Positions 25,829 to 32,862 of a DNA stretch of 64,000 nucleotides are shown one piece after another; the first letter of the stretch is position 1, and each line of letters starts with the position of its first letter. Source of the DNA: JAFGLZ01 sp964390905. Its GTDB lineage: Bacteria > Planctomycetota > Phycisphaerae > UBA1845 > JAFGLZ01. The notes under the pieces are model-generated. The model did no database searches, was not told where the DNA came from, and saw only the letters and a list, made by a program, of their open reading frames with translations. The DNA is taken from the NCBI GenBank assembly GCA_964390905.1, contig CAYMLO010000007.1:42175-106174 (forward strand), in the 5' to 3' direction. The translations under genes were made by a program, and so were the position numbers.

Positions 25829-26313
25829 TGCAGGCCATCGCGATCCGCATTCCGAGGCTGAGGACGTACATCGCGGGGGATCGCTACAGCATCTACGGCA
25901 ACGACGGGTACGGCGCGGTCGACTATGAGGCCGTGCCCCTGGACGGTGACGTTCCGTTTTGGCCTGGGGCGCGTCGGCATGCGGGCCATCTGAACGAAGG
26001 CCATTTGTGTTGGGGGCATCTGGACCACGTTACGCAAGACGGGCACCTCGTGGGTCGGCACCTGGGGCACGGACATCTCGAGCCCGAGGCGATTCTGCGG
26101 TTCGTCACGCCGTTGTATTGTCTGGGTCACTACATGATCGCGGTCTGCGTGGATGACGCGGGGGGCAACCGTTCGACCTCAACGCCGGCGATGGTTTCCT
26201 GCGTGATCAACAGTAGTCCGCGAGCGGCGTCGGACTTCGCCAAGGCGGGATACGACGAGCAGACGGACCAGATCCGGTTCACTTTCTCGCCGTCGCCGGA
26301 TCTCGTGAACTAG
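25828..26313 (+). CDS. Phage-associated protein with repeated Gly-His-Leu motifs
   Basis: The 161-residue protein starts at ATG 25828, overlapping the gp37 stop. Its middle (about residues 50-85) repeats Gly-His-Leu: AGHLNEGHLCWGHLDHV, then DGHLVGRHLGHGHLEPE. This leads into a beta segment ending in YMIAVCVDDAGGN, resembling a fibronectin-type-III-like strand pair. I recall similar GHL arrays in proteins near Mu-like head genes in other bacteria, but cannot assign a role. The dense His spacing suggests metal-stabilised or trimeric structure. It is translationally coupled to gp37, so it is likely part of the particle. Confidence 0.7.
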   Translation: MQAIAIRIPRLRTYIAGDRYSIYGNDGYGAVDYEAVPLDGDVPFWPGARRHAGHLNEGHLCWGHLDHVTQDGHLVGRHLGHGHLEPEAILRFVTPLYCLGHYMIAVCVDDAGGNRSTSTPAMVSCVINSSPRAASDFAKAGYDEQTDQIRFTFSPSPDLVN

Positions 26314-26334
26314 GCGGCGGGTGGAGCTGGAACG

Positions 26335-27201
26335 ATGACGGACACGTATCCGAACGAGGCCTGGCCGAGCGACAGTTCGGTCGAGGCGTTGGACGGCACG
26401 ACGGACGAACCGACGGGGCTGCCCTATATCGCGAAGGGCACGAGTCCGAGCAGCGAGCCGAGCTATCAGGTGCGGTATCAGCGTCGCGAGCGGCGGCAAA
26501 ACGCGATGCTGGCGCCTTGGCGCCAAGGGCAAGTCGTGGATGAGGGGAGTTTGGACGTCGGGGTCTACCCGATCGACTACACGCTGGGCGGGGTGCGGAA
26601 GCATTTCGGGGGGGCGACGAGCCAGGCCATCGCGGATGAGTCGACGAAGTACGTCTATCTTGACTCGTCGAACGCGCTGCAGGTCCAGGACACGTTTCCG
26701 TCGGACATCACGACGTTCCTGCCACTGGCGAAGGTGACGGCGAGCGGAGGGGTGTTGACCATCGAGGACCGTCGCGTCTGGACGGCGCAGGCGGTGCCGG
26801 AGTTTACCGACGGCATCGATGGGGAGGATCTGTCCGCGGACTTGCGGGATCGAATTCTGAGCCTGGACATCTCGGTCGGATCCGAGTCGGGGGATGCGAT
26901 TCCGGTCACGGTGCAGGCGCAAGACACGTCGGGCAACGACCTGTCGGAGCGCGTGTTGATTCGTGGCTGGGTGGGCAGCAGCCAGTATGGCGGTGAGGCG
27001 GGGACCGCTCCGAACACGGATTTCGTGGCCACGACCGGGACCGTCGTGAAGGAACTGACGACGGACAAGCATCTCTTGGTGATCAGCAACGGGAGCGGGC
27101 AGGTGGTGTTCAGTGTTGAGGATACGGGGACGCCGACGTTTTACCTCATGGCCGAACTGGACGGACGGGTGTATGCCTCAGAGGCGATCACGTTCGCGTA
27201 G
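26335..27201 (+). CDS. Putative virion structural protein
   Basis: The 288-residue protein has no signal peptide or catalytic motif. The N-terminus is Asp/Ser/Pro-rich (TYPNEAWPSDSSVEALDGTT), followed by a segment with IYAK-like aromatic strands (KYVYLDSSNALQVQDTFP) and a C-terminal beta-sandwich-like half (VTVQAQDTSGNDLSERVLIR, VVFSVEDTGTPTFYLMAELD). The VEDTGTPTFYL pattern resembles immunoglobulin-like or fiber modules. By position it is a particle surface or fiber protein. I do not recognise the family. Confidence 0.65.
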   Translation: MTDTYPNEAWPSDSSVEALDGTTDEPTGLPYIAKGTSPSSEPSYQVRYQRRERRQNAMLAPWRQGQVVDEGSLDVGVYPIDYTLGGVRKHFGGATSQAIADESTKYVYLDSSNALQVQDTFPSDITTFLPLAKVTASGGVLTIEDRRVWTAQAVPEFTDGIDGEDLSADLRDRILSLDISVGSESGDAIPVTVQAQDTSGNDLSERVLIRGWVGSSQYGGEAGTAPNTDFVATTGTVVKELTTDKHLLVISNGSGQVVFSVEDTGTPTFYLMAELDGRVYASEAITFA

Positions 27202-27257
27202 GCCGACGGGGCCGCTCGGTTCGTGAGAACGGGGGTTGGTGTCGGGAGGGACAGACG

Positions 27258-27857
27258 GTGGCCAGGACAGAGGTGATGCTGTCGGTGCGTGGGGCGACGC
27301 TGACGGATGACTCGGCGGGATCGGCCATTGCGCAGGTTGTTCGCGAGGTCACGACGGATACGACGGACCCGCAGCTGGCGCAGTTCGTGGCGAAGTTCGA
27401 TGACAGCACGGACGAGCACCTCTTCTGGCAGTTTCGCATTCCGGGGAACTACCGGTCTTCGCAGGAGAGCGGTCATCCGAAGCTGCACGTGCAGTTCTAC
27501 ATGGACGTGGACCAGGCGGACGACGAGAAGGCGGTGCGCTTCCAGGCGGCGGTTCTGTCCGTGAGCCCGCGCGGCGAGAACGGGGAGCCCGTGGGTCACT
27601 CGGACGAGATGACATCGCTGGACATCAGCAACGACGGCGAGGGATGGGTGGCGGGAACCGCATTGCTCGACCATGCCAATCCGGCGACGAAGGGTCGTCT
27701 CTACCAGATCAGCATAGGCCTCGAGGGGTACATGGGCAACACGTCGGGGGGCGACTACGTCATCATCGGGGTCGGGCGGGATGCGGACCATGGGTCTGAT
27801 ACGGGGACGGGCGACGCGTGCGTGGTGGCGGTCTCGTTCGAATACACGGTGGGATGA
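27258..27857 (+). CDS. Putative virion-associated protein, beta-rich
   Basis: The 199-residue protein starts at GTG 27258. It is beta-strand-rich with segments HLFWQFRIPGNY, LHVQFYMDVDQADDEKAVRF and YVIIGVGRDADHG, resembling a jelly-roll. It has no signal peptide and no recognised catalytic motif. Its stop overlaps the next start (TGATG at 27855-27859), so translation is coupled. Likely a particle component; function unknown. Confidence 0.65.
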   Translation: MARTEVMLSVRGATLTDDSAGSAIAQVVREVTTDTTDPQLAQFVAKFDDSTDEHLFWQFRIPGNYRSSQESGHPKLHVQFYMDVDQADDEKAVRFQAAVLSVSPRGENGEPVGHSDEMTSLDISNDGEGWVAGTALLDHANPATKGRLYQISIGLEGYMGNTSGGDYVIIGVGRDADHGSDTGTGDACVVAVSFEYTVG

Positions 27858-28648
27858 TGGCGGTTGACGCGGACAACACGACGCTGGGCGTGACGTCGCC
27901 TCACGTGGACGTCCACGACCTGGGTGCCGTGACGATGATGGCCTGGGTGAACTTCGACACCACGGCGGGACACGGGGGGATCCTCGGGATCAACTACAGC
28001 ACGCTGGTCAGCCAGAAGCTGTTGGGCCTGTATTACACGGGGTCTTTTCCGTATCTGATGCTGAGCGTGGCCTACACGGGCACATCGTCGGTGTCGCTGG
28101 GGTCATCACCGTCGACGGGAAGCTGGCACCATGTCTGTGGCGCGTGGTCGGACGCACTGGACTCGGGGCGATGTCACGTTTTCGTGGACGGTTCTGACGA
28201 GACGATCCCGATCTACGTACCGACTGGGACCCCCAGTTTGGACGGCGGGCCGGTCTTTGCCGCTTCTGCGTTGTACCCGGCGCAGTACGGGATGGACGGC
28301 AGGCTGGCGGATGCAGCGATTTTCGGTCGGCGGCTCGAGGACGACGAGATTGCGGCTGTTGCGGCAGGGCGGCTTCGCGCGAATCACCTTGATCCGGTCT
28401 GGCACGTAACGCTCGAAGGCGAGGGCGGCGTCGCCGGGGTGGGTGATATCGGGCTTCGGGACACGACGGGGCGCGGGAGTCACATCGATTCGATCACAAA
28501 CGCGCCGGACTACGTCAGGGATCCGCCGTTGCACTGGCCGGTTGAGGCGGCGTTGGGGCCGTGGGGGGGTCGGGTGACGCGCAACAGCCGGCCGACCATA
28601 AACGTCGTTCCGGGCAGCAAGCTGGCGACGATGCGGAGGGCAGTGTGA
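27857..28648 (+). CDS. LamG/concanavalin-like jelly-roll protein of the phage cassette
   Basis: The 263-residue protein starts at ATG 27857 (TGATG overlap; ATG 27854 is an alternative). Its sequence follows the LamG-like jelly-roll pattern: TMMAWVNFDTTAGHGGILGI, then GSWHHVCGAWSDA, a CHVFVDGS segment and DGRLADAAIFGRRLEDDEIA. Such domains bind glycans and occur in phage tail fibers and adhesins. In this cassette it may provide surface binding. Its stop overlaps the next gene's start. Confidence 0.7.
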   Translation: MAVDADNTTLGVTSPHVDVHDLGAVTMMAWVNFDTTAGHGGILGINYSTLVSQKLLGLYYTGSFPYLMLSVAYTGTSSVSLGSSPSTGSWHHVCGAWSDALDSGRCHVFVDGSDETIPIYVPTGTPSLDGGPVFAASALYPAQYGMDGRLADAAIFGRRLEDDEIAAVAAGRLRANHLDPVWHVTLEGEGGVAGVGDIGLRDTTGRGSHIDSITNAPDYVRDPPLHWPVEAALGPWGGRVTRNSRPTINVVPGSKLATMRRAV

Positions 28649-29166
28649 TGGGTGAGCTCCGAAAGGCCAACGCATGGACGTGGGTCTTCAAGATGGTGGA
28701 CGACTACGATTTTGCCACGCCCGAGACCGGGAAGACGCCCACGACCGAGATCAGCAAGGATGGGGGTGCGTTTGGCGATACGACGAACTCCGCCAACGAG
28801 ATTGCCAGCGGGTGGTACAAGGTAGACCTCACGGGGAGCGAGACGGACGCGGACGTGGTGGTTCTGAAGGCGACTTCGTCTGGGTGTGCACAGACGGATG
28901 AGGCATTCTACCTGCCGACGCAGAGCGCGGCCTCGGCCGGCGGATCGATCGCTGACGCGGTGTTGAGCGAGGCCGTCAACGATCACAAGTCGGCGTCGGA
29001 CAGCCTGGCCGAGGCGATCAACCTGATACGGCGGTCTGTGGCGGGCAAGCGCGATCAGACGATCGCCACGGGGGTGATCCGCGTCTACGACACGGACGGT
29101 TCTACGGTGTTGGCGACGTTGACGCCTGAGGAGGACGGTGGGGTGTTGACGCTGGATGATGGTTGA
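28648..29166 (+). CDS. Putative virion protein following the LamG-like gene
   Basis: The 172-residue protein starts at ATG 28648, overlapping the previous stop by one base. The N-terminal part is beta-rich (WTWVFKMVDDYDF and SGWYKVDLTGSETDADVVVL), then a helical linker (DAVLSEAVNDHKSASDSLAE) and a C-terminal VIRVYDTDGSTVLATLTPE segment typical of short beta-hairpins in phage fiber or baseplate proteins. No recognised family. The coupling to the LamG-like gene suggests a shared complex. Confidence 0.65.
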   Translation: MGELRKANAWTWVFKMVDDYDFATPETGKTPTTEISKDGGAFGDTTNSANEIASGWYKVDLTGSETDADVVVLKATSSGCAQTDEAFYLPTQSAASAGGSIADAVLSEAVNDHKSASDSLAEAINLIRRSVAGKRDQTIATGVIRVYDTDGSTVLATLTPEEDGGVLTLDDG

Positions 29167-29354
29167 GATGCGTGCAGCGAGATCTGTGCGGAGGGCGGCG
29201 CCGTTCGGGGCAGGAGGGTGCGTTCCTGTACTGGTGCGAAGGGGTCCGGGTTCGGGGTTCCGGGCTTCGGATTCGCAGGGGTGTATGATGCTGGATCACG
29301 CGCTTCTGTGATCGGTTTGTCGGATCAACGTGGGTCGCAGTGGGTGAGGGTGAG

Positions 29355-30086
29355 ATGGATGGTGAGGTCGTTGAGAAGTGGTTTGCGTATTGGCGTTCGC
29401 TGGCGCTGGGGTTGACGGCGGACGGTCATGCGGACGCTTTGACGCTGACGCTCGGGGTCTTCTGGGCGAGATGTCGAGGCGGGTATAACCTGTATCGGTG
29501 GACGGGTGATCCGTTCCCGGTTGACCCGGGGCGGATCGTCGGCGCCGCGGGCGCGGGGGCACGGGAGATCTCGAGCTTCCCGTACATCGGGCACGATGCG
29601 TCGACGGTCTACTGGTACCTGCTGAGGGCCGTTGGGGGTGGGGGGGTGTCGGAGACGACGACGCATCAGCTGCGGCGTGCCGAGTTCGACGGTGATGGGG
29701 TGCTGGTCGGGCCGCGGTCCAATCCCCCCTTGGGGTTGGAGGTAGAACGGTTGTCGGGAGGGCGATTCCGCCTGGAATGGGGGTACGATCCGACGAACCA
29801 GGAGGTCTCGCCGGGCAGCTTCGTCATCTACAACGACGTGGGATCTCCGGGGCAGGTTGACTACGGCTCGGCGGTCGGGTCGGTGGCGTTCGAGGTTGGC
29901 CCGCCGGTGTTCGCGTGGACGAGCGAGGCCTTCGACGACGGGACGCGCGTGTGGTGGGGGGTCCGGTCGATCTCGCCTGGGGGGGTGGAAGAAGACAACA
30001 CCGTGAGCCTGGCGGCTGAAGCTGACGCGACGGGGCCGCCTGTCCATACCAGCGTCGTGGGCACCAGGACGGAAGACATGCCTTGA
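29355..30086 (+). CDS. Putative virion protein with two FN3-like modules
   Basis: This protein of about 243 residues starts at ATG 29355 (a GTG at 29340 is also possible). Two modules each contain YN-type strands: GGYNLYRWTGDPFPVDPG with STVYWYLLRAVGGGG, and PGSFVIYNDVGSPGQ with TRVWWGVRSISPGG. This is the pattern of fibronectin-type-III-like repeats in phage tail tip and fiber proteins. It is the last gene of the cassette, 67 bp before the convergent pgpA stop. Specific function unknown. Confidence 0.65.
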   Translation: MDGEVVEKWFAYWRSLALGLTADGHADALTLTLGVFWARCRGGYNLYRWTGDPFPVDPGRIVGAAGAGAREISSFPYIGHDASTVYWYLLRAVGGGGVSETTTHQLRRAEFDGDGVLVGPRSNPPLGLEVERLSGGRFRLEWGYDPTNQEVSPGSFVIYNDVGSPGQVDYGSAVGSVAFEVGPPVFAWTSEAFDDGTRVWWGVRSISPGGVEEDNTVSLAAEADATGPPVHTSVVGTRTEDMP

Positions 30087-30153
30087 TGATCCTACCTTGC
30101 TAGCCTACCGGCTGCGCCGAGTGCGATCTTGAGCACGAGTGCCTGCCAGCAGT

Positions 30154-30654
30154 TCATGTGAAGACCTTCGGGGCCAGATCAGGCCAGATGAGCCGGAAGA
30201 AGACCTGACCGATGATGTTGGCGTAGAGGCCGGCAGCGAGGTCGTCGGCCAAGATGCCCCAGCCGTGGGGCAGGCGTTCGAGCCAGCTGGCCGGCGGGGG
30301 TTTGACGATGTCGAATGCTCGGAAGACGAGGAACTGAACGGCGAGCGCCACGACGGCCGTTCGAAGGTCGGTGAGGGGCAGGGCGAGCATGGCCAGCCAC
30401 TGGCCCGCGACCTCGTCCAAGACGAAGCGCCCGGGGTCGGTCTTACCGAAATGGTCGATGGCCCACGGCCCACAGGCAATGGCGGCGATGGACGCGGCAA
30501 GGATCAAGGCGACCGTCGTTGCGTTCCAGCAGATTGGGTTCGGCGCGGTGGCGTACAGGGCGAGGAAGCAGGCTGCGGCCGCGGCGGATCCCCATGTGCC
30601 CGGTGCGAGGGGAAGGTAGCCGGTGCCGAGGAATGTCACGATGAGGCGTCGCAC
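30154..30654 (-). CDS. pgpA: Phosphatidylglycerophosphatase A
   Basis: The 166-residue membrane protein starts at GTG 30654. It has the PgpA pattern: FLGTGYLPLAPGTWGSAAAA at the N-terminus, the FVLDEVAGQWLA metal-binding motif, and RAFDIVKPPPASWLERLPHG followed by ILADDLAAGLYA. PgpA removes the phosphate of phosphatidylglycerophosphate, the step after PgsA. It follows pgsA directly (15 bp gap), so the two form a phosphatidylglycerol biosynthesis pair. Confidence 0.92.
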   Translation of the reverse strand: MRRLIVTFLGTGYLPLAPGTWGSAAAAACFLALYATAPNPICWNATTVALILAASIAAIACGPWAIDHFGKTDPGRFVLDEVAGQWLAMLALPLTDLRTAVVALAVQFLVFRAFDIVKPPPASWLERLPHGWGILADDLAAGLYANIIGQVFFRLIWPDLAPKVFT

Positions 30655-30669
30655 GTGGGTGGTGGGCTC

Positions 30670-31329
30670 CTAGTCCCCGGGGGCCGAAGGGGGCTGCGAT
30701 TGATCGGTCGGGGCGCTGGTTTGGGTCAGGAAGCTCCGCGCCTGATGGACGTATCCGACGATGGACAGGGCGGTGATGATGACGGCTGCCCAAACGGAAA
30801 TCGGCTGCAGCCATCTGTGGAGCGTGACGCTGACCCACTCGTCGATTCCGGCCAGTCCGGCCAGCACGACGCCGACGGCGATGGACTGGGTCAGCATCTT
30901 GACCTTGCCGTAGATGGTGGCGGAGAACTGGGCGCCCTGTCCCTCGCTGAATCCACGGAGGCTGGTGACAAGCAGTTCTCGTCCGATGATGAGGACGACC
31001 ATCCACGGGCGGACGTCGGTGACGTAGCGTTGGGCATCGGGATCGTAGAAGCTTGCGCCGGTAAGCATGCAGAATGCGCCGCAGATGAGGATCTTGTCTG
31101 CGAAGGGGTCGAAGATGCGTCCGAAGCTGGTGACCTGTTTCTGCCTTCGAGCGAGGTAGCCGTCGACGACGTCGGTGCTAGCGGCGATGAGGTAGAGCCA
31201 GAAGCAGATCTGTGCGATCCAGACGTCGGATCCCCTCGGATCGTGGTCGAGCTGGGCCAGGAGGACAAGGAGGATAGCGGTCAGGAGGAGCCGGCCTATG
31301 GTGATCTGGTTGGGCAGGTTGATGCGCAT
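30670..31329 (-). CDS. pgsA: CDP-diacylglycerol--glycerol-3-phosphate 3-phosphatidyltransferase
   Basis: The 219-residue membrane protein has the CDP-alcohol phosphatidyltransferase signature D-G-x2-A-R-x8-G-x3-D-x3-D in DVVDGYLARR through FGRIFDPFADK. It starts with LPNQITIGRLLLTAILLVLL, the typical PgsA N-terminus, and has several membrane segments. It makes phosphatidylglycerophosphate. It lies between rimO and pgpA on the same strand with short gaps, which suggests one operon. The C-terminal tail (STSAPTDQSQPPSAPGD type) is low-complexity. Confidence 0.93.
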   Translation of the reverse strand: MRINLPNQITIGRLLLTAILLVLLAQLDHDPRGSDVWIAQICFWLYLIAASTDVVDGYLARRQKQVTSFGRIFDPFADKILICGAFCMLTGASFYDPDAQRYVTDVRPWMVVLIIGRELLVTSLRGFSEGQGAQFSATIYGKVKMLTQSIAVGVVLAGLAGIDEWVSVTLHRWLQPISVWAAVIITALSIVGYVHQARSFLTQTSAPTDQSQPPSAPGD

Positions 31330-31368
31330 GAATTGCGGCTCCGTCGAGACGAAGACGTCGAACGGGCG

Positions 31369-32721
31369 TTAGGTCCCTGAAGGGAGAATACCGCCAGTGG
31401 GTTCGGCAATCAAATCGTAACCCTCGTGTGCGATGCACTGGGCTTCGAGGAGGGGTCCGGAGCCTGGGGGCGTTCGGTTGACGACGACGACGCCGTCGAC
31501 CTCGGGAGCCTGTCCGGGATGACGGGCGATGAGGCGTCCGTCGGGCTCGGTTCGCTCAGCCAGGAGCGTCAGGCGCCGACCAACCATGGCGTCGGCGTTG
31601 GCGAAGGCGATGGCCTGCTGGGTCTGCATGATGGCGTCGCGCCGTTGCTGTTTGACGTGCTCGGGTAGGTGGTCGGTCAGTCTGGCGGCGGGCGTCTCGG
31701 GTTCGTGTGAGTAGACGAACACGCCGAGGGCGTCGAATCGGGCCTTCCGGACGAAATCGTGTAGCTCGTCGAATTCGGCGTCGGTCTCGCCGGGGAAGCC
31801 GACCATCAGCGTGGTCCGGATGGCGATGTGGGGGATTCGTGTGCGAAGTCTGTCGAGCAGGGCTTCGATGTCGGACCGGGCGACGCGCCGGCCCATTCGT
31901 CGCAGGATGCGATCATTGATGTGCTGGAGGGGCAGGTCGACGTAGTCGACGATTCGTTCGCATTCGGCCAGTGCGTCGATGATGGCGTGGTCGAAGTGAC
32001 GAGGATAGGCGTACATGAGGCGGATCCATGCGACGCCTTCGAGGTCGTTGAGTCGTCGGAGCAGATCGGGCAGCCCCGGGGCGTTGTCGAGGTCGCGGCC
32101 GTAGGCGGTGGTGTCCTGGGCGATGACGTTCAGTTCCATCGCACCGTCGGCGACGAGTTCGCGGGCTTCATCGAGGACGACGTCGAGGGGCTTGGATCGC
32201 GTGGGGCCTCGGATGAGGGGGATGGTGCAGAACGTACACTGTTGATTGCAGCCTTCGGCGATCCGGAGGTAGGCGTAGTTACGGGGTGTCAGGCGTAGTC
32301 GGGCGGTGTCGGAGGGCATGGTGCAGGGCGTGTGGTCGCTTATCGGCTGTCGCTCGGGCGGATGTGGGGTGAGGACGGCCTGGACGATGTCGTCGCGCTG
32401 GTTGACACCGAGGAGGACGTCGATGGCGGGTATCTCCTGTTTGAGACGATGGCGGTCGCGTTGGACCAGACATCCGACCACCACGAGGCGACGGCAGCGG
32501 CCCGTCTGTCTGTGCCCGGCGGCTTCGTCGATGGCGTCGAGGGCCTCGTCGCGTGCGGCGGCGAGGAAGCCGCACGTGTTGACGACGATGACGTCGGCCT
32601 GTGCGAGATCGCCGGTGACGGCGCATCCGGCCTCGGCGAGTCGGGCGAGCATGACCTCGCTGTCGACGAGGTTCTTGGCGCAGCCGAGTGAGATGAAGCC
32701 AACGACGACTTGATCGGACAC
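31369..32721 (-). CDS. rimO: Ribosomal protein S12 methylthiotransferase RimO
   Basis: The 450-residue protein starts at GTG 32721 behind GGAG. It has the methylthiotransferase order: N-terminal UPF0004 domain with Cys in ISLGCAKNLVDSE, VVNTCGF and VVVGCLVQR; radical SAM domain with EGCNQQCTFCTIP (Cys-x3-Cys-x2-Cys); C-terminal TRAM-like region. RimO beta-methylthiolates an Asp of ribosomal protein S12. The RimO rather than MiaB call rests on the SLGCAKNLVDSEVMLARL N-terminus. It heads the pgsA-pgpA run. Confidence 0.94.
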   Translation of the reverse strand: MSDQVVVGFISLGCAKNLVDSEVMLARLAEAGCAVTGDLAQADVIVVNTCGFLAAARDEALDAIDEAAGHRQTGRCRRLVVVGCLVQRDRHRLKQEIPAIDVLLGVNQRDDIVQAVLTPHPPERQPISDHTPCTMPSDTARLRLTPRNYAYLRIAEGCNQQCTFCTIPLIRGPTRSKPLDVVLDEARELVADGAMELNVIAQDTTAYGRDLDNAPGLPDLLRRLNDLEGVAWIRLMYAYPRHFDHAIIDALAECERIVDYVDLPLQHINDRILRRMGRRVARSDIEALLDRLRTRIPHIAIRTTLMVGFPGETDAEFDELHDFVRKARFDALGVFVYSHEPETPAARLTDHLPEHVKQQRRDAIMQTQQAIAFANADAMVGRRLTLLAERTEPDGRLIARHPGQAPEVDGVVVVNRTPPGSGPLLEAQCIAHEGYDLIAEPTGGILPSGT

Positions 32722-32862
32722 GAGCGTGCTCCATGCGGCTGTCCGTGGGATTGTAGCATGTGTCGCTGGCTGCGCGCACGGGTCGATGTGGCCTGCCTTG
32801 CCTGGCGCCGAGATAGGAATGACAATGCGGATCGGTCATGTTTGGGGGGCAGGAGCACGTCT

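Noticed and set aside
19355..30153. att-type direct repeats flanking the phage-like cassette
   Set aside because: Comparing 19355-19485 with 30087-30153 by eye gave no repeated core; no tRNA gene lies at either side.
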